From CAYFVR01 sp046541515 (GTDB lineage: Bacteria; Desulfobacterota; Desulfobacteria; Desulfobacterales; Desulfococcaceae): a stretch of DNA of 7,529 nucleotides. The stretch lies in the NCBI GenBank assembly GCA_046541515.1, contig JBKHDD010000218.1:1-7529 (forward strand), read 5' to 3'. A program made the translations under genes and the position numbers. The first letter of the stretch is position 1. Each line of letters starts with the position of its first letter. Below the pieces are notes generated by a model that was not told the DNA's origin, did no database searches, and saw nothing but the letters and a program-made list of their open reading frames with translations. Positions 1-5,397 of the stretch are shown piece by piece.

Positions 1-1076
1 CGGGAACAATCTTCGGCAACGGGAAATTGTCCTTCCGAATAGCCCAGCGAGGCAAAGGCCCGCTGAAGGTGCAGCGGCTTGGGATAGTAGATCACCGACG
101 GAATGCCGTCGGCCTGCAGGGCGGCCTGAAGCTCCGTTCGGCGCCCCCCGTCCCGCGCCAGGACGGAATACTGCGCGTAGACGCTGGTCATCCCTTCGGG
201 AACGAAGGGCGGAGTGAGCCCGTCAATTTCCGCGATGCCCCGCGTGTATCGCTCCGCCGCCGCCTGCCGGAGTCGAACCTCCTCCGGAAATATCTCCATC
301 TTGACCAGCAACACCGCCGCCTGGATGGCGTCCAACCGGCCGTTGATGCCGATGCGGTCGTTGTCGTACTTGTCGGTTCCCTGACCGTGGACGCGAACCG
401 AAACCATCCGCTCCGCCAGCGCCTCGTCGTCGGTGAAAACGGCGCCCCCGTCCCCGTAGGCGCCCAGCGGCTTGGCGGGAAAAAACGAGGTGCAGCCCAT
501 TTCCGCCAGCCCGCAGGCTCGGCGGCCCTTGTACTCCGCGCCGAAGGACTGGGCCGCGTCTTCGATCACGAACAGGCCGTTCCGGTCCGCCACGCCCTGG
601 ATCGCGTCGTACTCCGCCGGCAGGCCGAAAAGGTCCACCCCGATGATCCCCCGGGGGCGCAGGCCGGCGAAATTGGCGGGAAGCGGGTGCATTTCCGGAC
701 TGCCGGTTCGCACCGCCTCCACCGCCCGCTCCAAGCCGGCCGGCGACAAATTGAAGGTCGCCGGATCCACGTCCACGAACACCGGCGTGGCCCCCAGCAG
801 GGAAACCACCTCGGCGGTGGCGATGAAGGTGAACGGCGTGGTGAAGACGGCGTCCCCCGGCCCCACCTCCTTGGCCATCAGGGCCATCAACAGCGCGTCG
901 GTCCCGGATGCGCATCCCAGGGCGAATCGGACGCCGGTAAAGCCGGCCAGTTCGCGCTCCAGTTCGCCCACCTCGGGGCCCATGATGTACTGCCCGTGGT
1001 CCAGCACGGCCCGGATTCGGGCGTCAATCCGTTCCCGAATGCGGGCCTGCTGGGCGGCCAGATCGATAAACTTCAT
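1..1076 (-). CDS. DegT/DnrJ/EryC1/StrS-family sugar aminotransferase, WbpE-like (3' end cut by window edge)
   Basis: PLP-dependent aminotransferase that probably adds an amino group to a keto-sugar nucleotide for surface polysaccharide. The frame is open from ATG 1076 to the left edge, giving 358 residues without a stop. WbpE is about 359 residues, but this protein is about 20 residues longer near 121-143, so only a short C-terminal piece should be missing. Visible family marks are the N-terminal FIDLAAQQARI, HGQYIMGPEV (28-36), the GTDAL cofactor-phosphate loop (58-62), IEDAAQSFGA with Asp173 for the pyridine nitrogen, and SFFPAKPLGAYGDGG with the Schiff-base Lys202. These closely resemble WbpE/WlbC, the UDP-3-keto-GlcNAcA 3-aminotransferase, as I recall those sequences. 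An ACGGAG ribosome binding site lies 5 nt before the ATG, which is 11 bp after the ugd stop, so the two are likely co-transcribed. The family is secure; the exact substrate is inference, since related enzymes aminate C3 or C4 of different sugars. Confidence 0.9.
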   Translation of the reverse strand, partial: MKFIDLAAQQARIRERIDARIRAVLDHGQYIMGPEVGELERELAGFTGVRFALGCASGTDALLMALMAKEVGPGDAVFTTPFTFIATAEVVSLLGATPVFVDVDPATFNLSPAGLERAVEAVRTGSPEMHPLPANFAGLRPRGIIGVDLFGLPAEYDAIQGVADRNGLFVIEDAAQSFGAEYKGRRACGLAEMGCTSFFPAKPLGAYGDGGAVFTDDEALAERMVSVRVHGQGTDKYDNDRIGINGRLDAIQAAVLLVKMEIFPEEVRLRQAAAERYTRGIAEIDGLTPPFVPEGMTSVYAQYSVLARDGGRRTELQAALQADGIPSVIYYPKPLHLQRAFASLGYSEGQFPVAEDCS

Positions 1077-1087
1077 GAAAACTCCGT

Positions 1088-2497
1088 TCAGCCGCAGACG
1101 AAAGCCGGGTCTTTGAAGTGGGTCAGCGGCGGCATTCCGATGGGAAACACATTGAAGCCCATTTCAAACAGCCGCGGGTGATCCAGGATGTTGCGCCCGT
1201 CAAAAATAAAGGCCGGCTTCACCATGGACCGGTAAATCCGGTCGTAGTCCAGCTCTTTGTACTGTCGCCATTCCGTCATCACCGCCACGGCGTCCGCGCC
1301 CTCGGCGGCCCGGTAGGGATCCGGGTCGTAAATGATCTCCCCCTCCAGGCCGGCAAGGTCCGTCCGGGCGTTTTCCAGCGCCTGGGGATCGGAGATGACC
1401 AGCCGGGCCCGCTCTTCCAGCAAGCGTCGAGAAATGTAGATGGCCGCGCTCTCCCGGGTGTCCCCCGTATCCGCCTTGAAGGCGAAGCCCAGCAGGCAGA
1501 TGCGCTTTCCCGCCAGCGTGTTGAACATGCTGCCCAGCATGTTGGTCACGAACCGTTCCTTCTGATATTCGTTGATCCCGACCACGCCTTCCCAATAGTT
1601 CGCCACCTCGTCCAGGCCGTAAAATCGGCAGAGATAGACCAGGTTCAGCACGTCTTTTTTGAAACAGGAACCGCCGAATCCGACGCTGGCGTTCAAAAAT
1701 TTCGAACCCAGCCGGCTGTCCATGCCCACGGCCCGGGAAACCTCCCGCACGTCCGCGTCGGTGCGCTCGCAAAGGGCCGAGATGGCGTTGATGGAGCTGA
1801 TTCGCTGGGCCAAAAAGGCGTTGGCCACCAGTTTGGACAGCTCGCTGCTCCAGATGTTGGTGGTCAGAATCCGGTCCCGGGGCACCCAGTTGGCGTAAAC
1901 GGCCACCAGTTCTTCCCGCGCGGCCCGTCCCGAATCGGTCTCGTCGGAGCCCACCAGCACGCGGTCCGGCTCTTCCAGGTCGGCGACGGCGGTGCCCTCG
2001 GCCAGAAACTCCGGATTGGAAAGCACCTCGAATCGCTGGGGATGATCGCCCGCCATCAAAATCCGCTTCATGGCCTGGGCGGTCTTGACCGGGAGCGTGC
2101 TCTTTTCCACGATGATCTTGGGCCCTTCGGCGCATTCCCGAATCTGACGGGCCGTTTTTTCCCAATATTGAAGGTCGGCGGCCATGCCCGCGCCGGTGCC
2201 GAAGGTCTTGGTGGGCGTGTTCACGCTGACGAAGATGATGTCCGCCTCCCGAATGCCGCCCTCGACATCGGTGTTGAAAAAAAGGTTCCGGCCCCGGGCG
2301 GTTCGCACCACCTCGTCCAGGCCGGGCTCGTAAATGGGCAGGGCATCCGAATTCCAGCGGGCGATGCGCTCGGGATTCACGTCCACGGCGGTGACCTTGT
2401 ACTGCGGGCATTTCGCCGCGATCACCGCCATGGTGGGGCCGCCCACATAGCCGGCCCCGATGCAGAGGATCTTCTTTTCAAAATTCTCTGGATTCAC
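1088..2497 (-). CDS. ugd: UDP-glucose 6-dehydrogenase, animal-type
   Basis: Oxidises UDP-glucose to UDP-glucuronate with two NAD+, in the cytoplasm, as a precursor for surface glycans. The protein is 469 residues from GTG 2497. It shows the N-terminal Rossmann motif GAGYVGG (14-20), SVNTPTK (91-97), EKST (131-134), NPEFLAEGTA (161-170) with Glu167, SELSKLVANAF with Lys222 and Asn226, Arg262 (the residue that reaches across the dimer in human UGDH), FGGSCFKKD with catalytic Cys278 and Asp282, FAFKADTGDTRES (338-350) and FDGR (432-435). Most of these stretches are nearly identical to human UGDH (Cys276, Lys220, Arg260) and unlike the shorter bacterial Ugd type. Start choice: GTG 2497 has AAAGGA 9 nt upstream and matches where animal UGDH begins. 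ATG 2521 would add eight residues but has no clear ribosome binding site. The start overlaps the ftsB-like gene, and the stop is 11 bp before the aminotransferase. Function is very likely; a different UDP-sugar substrate is possible but disfavoured by the motif match. Confidence 0.95.
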   Translation of the reverse strand: MNPENFEKKILCIGAGYVGGPTMAVIAAKCPQYKVTAVDVNPERIARWNSDALPIYEPGLDEVVRTARGRNLFFNTDVEGGIREADIIFVSVNTPTKTFGTGAGMAADLQYWEKTARQIRECAEGPKIIVEKSTLPVKTAQAMKRILMAGDHPQRFEVLSNPEFLAEGTAVADLEEPDRVLVGSDETDSGRAAREELVAVYANWVPRDRILTTNIWSSELSKLVANAFLAQRISSINAISALCERTDADVREVSRAVGMDSRLGSKFLNASVGFGGSCFKKDVLNLVYLCRFYGLDEVANYWEGVVGINEYQKERFVTNMLGSMFNTLAGKRICLLGFAFKADTGDTRESAAIYISRRLLEERARLVISDPQALENARTDLAGLEGEIIYDPDPYRAAEGADAVAVMTEWRQYKELDYDRIYRSMVKPAFIFDGRNILDHPRLFEMGFNVFPIGMPPLTHFKDPAFVCG

Positions 2498-2804
2498 GAT
2501 GCGTTTTCCTTTGGTCCGCATGGACCAGCTTGAAAATGATTTCCTGAGGCTTGATCAGTCCCAGTTCCCTTCGGGCGATGTTTTCGATGTAGGCCAGATC
2601 GCGGGCGTCGGCAAGCCGCTGAATCTGATGATAGATGCCCAGGTTTTTTTCCGCCAGCACCTGGTTTTTCCGGATCAGGTCGTCCCGGGCCTCCTGCTTC
2701 ATGCGCAGATCCCGCAGCCCGTTGTCGCCGAAAAAAATGAACAAAAACAGGGCGGCCATGACCGCCCCGGCCAGCGACATGCCAATGCGATGGGTCGTGT
2801 GCAT
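2478..2804 (-). CDS. ftsB: FtsB/DivIC-family septum formation initiator protein
   Basis: Small bitopic membrane protein, 108 residues (E. coli FtsB has 103). In the known family FtsB forms a complex with FtsL and FtsQ that activates septal peptidoglycan synthesis by FtsW/FtsI. Visible here are a short N-terminal cytoplasmic tail, one hydrophobic helix at about 8-25, a charged heptad-like stretch at about 30-65 that should be the coiled coil, and the conserved C-terminal block YIENIARRELGLIKPQEIIF (72-91), matching the ELxxxxPGE..Y/F.L end of FtsB/DivIC. ATG 2804 is chosen because the open frame upstream (to 2969) overlaps murJ and is arginine/proline/serine-rich without family character, while AGGA lies just before this ATG. 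It begins 7 bp after the murJ stop, and its end overlaps the start of ugd. The division role is inferred from family membership. DivIC or another coiled-coil septum-initiator paralogue cannot be told apart here. Confidence 0.85.
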   Translation of the reverse strand: MHTTHRIGMSLAGAVMAALFLFIFFGDNGLRDLRMKQEARDDLIRKNQVLAEKNLGIYHQIQRLADARDLAYIENIARRELGLIKPQEIIFKLVHADQRKTHRESREF

Positions 2805-2811
2805 GGGAATC

Positions 2812-4344
2812 CTATTCCTTTCGGATGATCGCCAAAAGCGATGAAAATTCCGGATGACGAATGCCATGGGAGAAAAGGCCGTAGACGAAAACGCCGGCGG
2901 CGATGGCGGCGACGAGCGCGACGGCCTGGGAAGCCGTCCCGCCGGTCGGGGGGAACAGCCGCGCGACAAAAACGGCGACCGGAGACATTATTAGCGAACC
3001 CGCCAGGGATTGGCAAGCGGATTTCCAAAAAAACCGGTCGCAAAACCGCCACTTGCCCCCGCCCGCGAAAACCAGAAGCAGAAAAAGATGCGTCCAGCCC
3101 GCGCCGGCCACTCCCAGGGCGACGCCGGCGTGCCCCCATGGCCCCAGCAGAATCCACCCCAGAACCAGATTGATCCCCATTGCGCAAAGCCCGGTCCACA
3201 GCGGAAGGCGGGCGTCTCCGGTCGCGAAACAGGCCGCCAGAACCACCCGGACCCCGGCGAACGCGGGAAGCCCAAGGCCAAACCCGAGCAGCGCGGTGGC
3301 CGTTTCCCGAACCGCCCCGGCCTGGAAAGCCCCCCGGCCGAAAAGCAGACCGACGATGGGCGCCCGAAGGGCCAGCAGCCCGGCGGCCGCGGGAAGGGTG
3401 AGAAAGAAGGCCAGCCGCAAGGCGAACCGGCCGTTTTGAAGAAAGCCGTTCCAGTCGCCGGCGGCGAAATCCCGGGAAAGGCTCGGCAGCGCGGCGGCGC
3501 CCAGGGCCGCGCCGATCAATCCCAGGGGAAACTGGAGCAGTCGGTCCGCGAAATAAAGCGCCGCCACCCGGCCCTCGGGGAGGAAGGACGCCAGAAAAGT
3601 GGCCGCGACCAGGTTGACGTGCAACACCGAAGCGCCCAGCGCCGCCGGAACCGTGCGCGCCGCCAGCCGGGCCAGATTGGGCTTCTCGCCGCCCGGACGG
3701 CGAAAAAGCGAAAAACCGTTTTGACGGAGCGCCCCGGCTTGAAGCGCCAGTTGAAGCCCTCCGCCCAGCAGAACGCCCAGAGCCAGGGCGATTGCCGCGG
3801 AACCCAGCGGCGCCGCCAGTCCGAAGACCGCCGCGATCATGGCCAGATTCAGACAAACGGGGGCCAGGGCCGGCGCGGCGAAGCGGTCCTCGGCCTGGAG
3901 CGCCCCCATGCAGACCGCCGCCATGCCCGCCAGGGGAAGATAGGGCAGCATGACGCGGGTCAGGGCGGCGGCCAGATCAAAGACCTCCGGTCGATGAACA
4001 AAACCCGGGGCCATGCAGGAAACCAGAAACGGCGCGACGGCCATTCCCAGGCCCGCCACGCCGAAAAGAAGCAGGCCGAATTGGCGCAAGGCATGGGCCG
4101 CCAAGTCCCCCGCCGCCCTTCGCCCCTCCCGAACCCGGACCTCCAAAAAGGCGGGAATAAAGGCGACGGTCAAGGCGCCTTCGGCCACCAGCCGCCGCCA
4201 AAGATTGGGAATCCGAAAGGCCACGATGAAGGCGTCCGCCACCGGACCGGCGCCGAAGACCGCCGCGACCGCGGCGTCGCGGACGAAACCGAGAATTCGG
4301 CCGAGGAGGGTGGCGGCGCTCGCCACCCCGGCGGCCCGGGCCAT
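2812..4344 (-). CDS. murJ: Lipid II flippase MurJ (MviN family)
   Basis: Polytopic inner-membrane flippase of the MOP superfamily that moves the peptidoglycan precursor lipid II from the cytoplasmic to the periplasmic leaflet. From ATG 4344 it has 510 residues, close to E. coli MurJ (511), with many hydrophobic segments consistent with about 14 helices. Residues needed for E. coli MurJ are conserved in place: Arg16 and Arg22 in GRILGFVRD, Asp37 in ADAF, Arg50/Arg51 before LVAEGA, and Arg268 in YFADRL, matching E. coli Arg18, Arg24, Asp39, Arg52 and Arg270. The signatures PNLWRRLVAEGAL and FPLGLIGAALGAAALPSLS are typical. An in-frame TTG at 4383 would add 13 residues (STTESSSAERGR-like). Neither start has a strong ribosome binding site, and the ATG fits the family N terminus better. 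It is the first gene of the leftward cluster, diverges from rpsT, and its stop is 7 bp before the ftsB-like gene. Identification is firm. Confidence 0.95.
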   Translation of the reverse strand: MARAAGVASAATLLGRILGFVRDAAVAAVFGAGPVADAFIVAFRIPNLWRRLVAEGALTVAFIPAFLEVRVREGRRAAGDLAAHALRQFGLLLFGVAGLGMAVAPFLVSCMAPGFVHRPEVFDLAAALTRVMLPYLPLAGMAAVCMGALQAEDRFAAPALAPVCLNLAMIAAVFGLAAPLGSAAIALALGVLLGGGLQLALQAGALRQNGFSLFRRPGGEKPNLARLAARTVPAALGASVLHVNLVAATFLASFLPEGRVAALYFADRLLQFPLGLIGAALGAAALPSLSRDFAAGDWNGFLQNGRFALRLAFFLTLPAAAGLLALRAPIVGLLFGRGAFQAGAVRETATALLGFGLGLPAFAGVRVVLAACFATGDARLPLWTGLCAMGINLVLGWILLGPWGHAGVALGVAGAGWTHLFLLLVFAGGGKWRFCDRFFWKSACQSLAGSLIMSPVAVFVARLFPPTGGTASQAVALVAAIAAGVFVYGLFSHGIRHPEFSSLLAIIRKE

Positions 4345-4410
4345 TCGCCCGCGTTCCGCCGAAGACGATTCCGTGGTTGACAAAAGGAGAGAGTCAGTCT
4401 ATTGGTGAAG

Positions 4411-4447
4411 GGTTTTAAGCGGGATTTTCATTTACGAAAAGAAAACC
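4411..4447 (+). promoter_or_regulatory. Nested inverted repeats in the rpsT 5' leader
   Basis: GGTTTT at 4411-4416 is the reverse complement of AAAACC at 4442-4447. Inside it, TTTTC at 4425-4429 pairs with GAAAA at 4436-4440 around the loop ATTTAC. The RNA could fold as an outer and an inner helix separated by an 8-nt bulge, ending 6 nt before the rpsT ribosome binding site. The helices are A-U rich and short, so stability is doubtful and chance is possible. Confidence 0.3.
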
Positions 4448-4453
4448 ATCGGG

Positions 4454-4460
4454 AAAGGAG
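4454..4460 (+). promoter_or_regulatory. Ribosome binding site of rpsT deciding a UUG start
   Basis: AAAGGAG lies 9 nt before TTG 4470-4472. This strong Shine-Dalgarno sequence, with the conserved MANHKSALKR N terminus that follows, fixes the rare UUG as the start. There is no ATG or GTG at this position. Confidence 0.8.
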
Positions 4461-4469
4461 TTCAATACC

Positions 4470-4739
4470 TTGGCCAATCACAAATCCGCACTGAAACGCG
4501 CCCGGCAAAACGTCGTTCGGCGCGAACGCAACCGGGCCAACAAGACCCGCGTGAAAACCGCCGTCAAAAAAGTCCGGACGGACGCCGCCACCGGCGCAAT
4601 GGACGCGATTCCCGGCGACCTCCAGGCCGCCCAGTCGATCCTGGACAAGGCCGCCAAGAAAGGCGCCATCCATCGCCGGACCGCCGCCCGCAAGGTGGCC
4701 CGCCTGATGCGGCTGGCGAATCGGGCCGCCCAGGCCTAA
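4470..4739 (+). CDS. rpsT: 30S ribosomal protein S20
   Basis: Primary 16S rRNA-binding protein of the small ribosomal subunit. It has 89 residues, the usual length, is strongly basic, and shows the family pattern: MANHKSALKRARQ at the N terminus, a Lys/Arg-rich helix (NKTRVKTAVKKVR), a middle part ending in SILDKAAKKGAIHRRTAARK, and a final helix rich in Arg, Leu and Ala. The match to E. coli S20 is clearest in the AAKKG.IH..TAAR segment. It starts at TTG 4470 behind AAAGGAG; E. coli rpsT also uses UUG, where the weak start takes part in autogenous translational control. It is the only + strand gene here, divergent from murJ and convergent with lptE, so it is probably transcribed alone. Autoregulation in this organism is inference. 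Confidence 0.97.
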   Translation: MANHKSALKRARQNVVRRERNRANKTRVKTAVKKVRTDAATGAMDAIPGDLQAAQSILDKAAKKGAIHRRTAARKVARLMRLANRAAQA

Positions 4740-4745
4740 GTCGTC

Positions 4746-4762
4746 CGGGTCCAGGCCCGTTT
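4746..4762 (+). terminator. Weak candidate terminator after rpsT
   Basis: CGGGT at 4746-4750 can pair with GCCCG at 4755-4759 (one G-U pair) around CCAG, followed by only three T residues. It starts 6 nt after the rpsT stop. The stem is short and the T-run poor, so this is a low-confidence call. Nothing better was seen in the 85-bp convergent gap 4740-4824, which otherwise holds only GC-rich sequence with small CCGG-type palindromes. Confidence 0.2.
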
Positions 4763-4824
4763 CCGACAAGGGGGCCGTCCGCCCGGCGGCGGCTCCCGGA
4801 AACCGGTTCGCCCGCCGACCTTCG

Positions 4825-5397
4825 TCATCCATCGGGTTCGGGCGCGGAACCCGCCTCTCCCTCCTCCGACGGCGACCGCCCGGCCGTCAACCGAATTCGC
4901 CCGTAGACCTGTTCCGCCAGCCGACGGGCAAGGGTTCGAATTGCCTCCCGTTTGGCGGTATCCGTGGCCACTTTGTCCGAAAAGACCGCGTAGGCCTCGG
5001 AAGCCTGCACATCCGCCGCCGACCAGAGCCGTTCCCCCGCCTTGTTCACCAGCCTTAGCCGCACCGACGCGGTGATCCGTCGTTCCAGGGAGGTGATCTC
5101 CCCCGCCCGGGAAACCGTCTCCACGTTCATGCCGGCAACCGTTCCGGACAACACGCCGTCGGCCGCTTCCACGCCCCGGACCGGATGGCCGTTTCGGGTG
5201 AATTCGTAGATCAGCTCGTTGGTGACGATCTGCTCGGCCCCGATCTCGGCGGTGCGGTTTTCCAGCACCGTCACCGCCACGGAGGAAAGCCCGGCCGGCA
5301 ACGGCCCGCCCACGGTGAAGCGGTAGCCGCAACCGGCCAGGAAAACCAGCGAGATCAGGGCGAAGACTCCCGCCCGGGATGGCGGAATTCCGGTCAT
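4825..5397 (-). CDS. lptE: LPS assembly lipoprotein LptE
   Basis: Outer-membrane lipoprotein that plugs and supports the LptD barrel during insertion of lipopolysaccharide into the outer leaflet. It has 190 residues, near the usual size. The N terminus is a lipoprotein signal: a short Arg-containing lead, the hydrophobic stretch VFALISLVFLAG, and the lipobox L20-A21-G22-C23. The next residue is Gly rather than Asp, which by the Lol rule suggests outer-membrane sorting. GYRFTVGGPLP follows directly, the typical 'CGY.F' opening of LptE, and then comes a segment alternating beta-rich sequence (SVAVTVLENRT, RRITASVRLRLVN) with a C-terminal helix (KREAIRTLARRLAEQVYGRI). The last 18 or so residues are low-complexity Ser/Glu/Pro/Gly. 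The start ATG overlaps the leuS stop as ATGA, indicating translational coupling. LptE is poorly conserved in sequence, so the name rests on lipobox, opening motif, size and the leuS neighbourhood, a common arrangement. Confidence 0.88.
   Translation of the reverse strand: MTGIPPSRAGVFALISLVFLAGCGYRFTVGGPLPAGLSSVAVTVLENRTAEIGAEQIVTNELIYEFTRNGHPVRGVEAADGVLSGTVAGMNVETVSRAGEITSLERRITASVRLRLVNKAGERLWSAADVQASEAYAVFSDKVATDTAKREAIRTLARRLAEQVYGRIRLTAGRSPSEEGEAGSAPEPDG

Larger units (their letters stand above)
4345..4469. promoter_or_regulatory. Divergent murJ-rpsT intergenic leader with candidate rpsT promoter
   Basis: This gap must hold signals for both divergent genes. On the + strand a perfect TTGACA at 4377-4382 is followed, after a 17-nt spacer, by TATTGG at 4400-4405, which keeps only the first three -10 bases, so the -10 assignment is weak. 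The stretch 4411-4447 is AT-rich compared with the genes around it and contains nested inverted repeats. No convincing -35/-10 pair was seen for murJ on the - strand. Confidence 0.35.

Noticed and set aside
27..1181. A 384-codon + strand frame opposite the aminotransferase.
   Set aside because: The composition is Arg/Gly/His-rich without family features. The - strand frame from 1076 carries a complete set of aminotransferase motifs.
1118..2533. A 471-codon + strand frame opposite ugd.
   Set aside because: The translation has low-information His/Gly/Arg/Val-rich character with no recognisable domain, while the opposite strand encodes a full UGDH. Such antisense frames are expected at this GC content.
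2805..2969. N-terminal extension of the FtsB-like protein by 55 residues.
   Set aside because: The extension lies inside murJ and is Arg/Pro/Ser-rich. FtsB family length and the AGGA site before ATG 2804 support the shorter protein.
2699..3856. A 385-codon - strand frame overlapping murJ and ftsB in another phase.
   Set aside because: It is an Arg/Gly/Ser-rich shadow of murJ with no membrane segments or domains.
3010..4380. A 456-codon + strand frame opposite murJ.
   Set aside because: It is very rich in Gln, Arg, Gly and Lys, with no motif, and mirrors the hydrophobic codons of MurJ on the other strand.
4478..4832. Small - strand frames opposite rpsT (including 4428-4832).
   Set aside because: They are antisense shadows of S20, which has a strong ribosome binding site and full family match.
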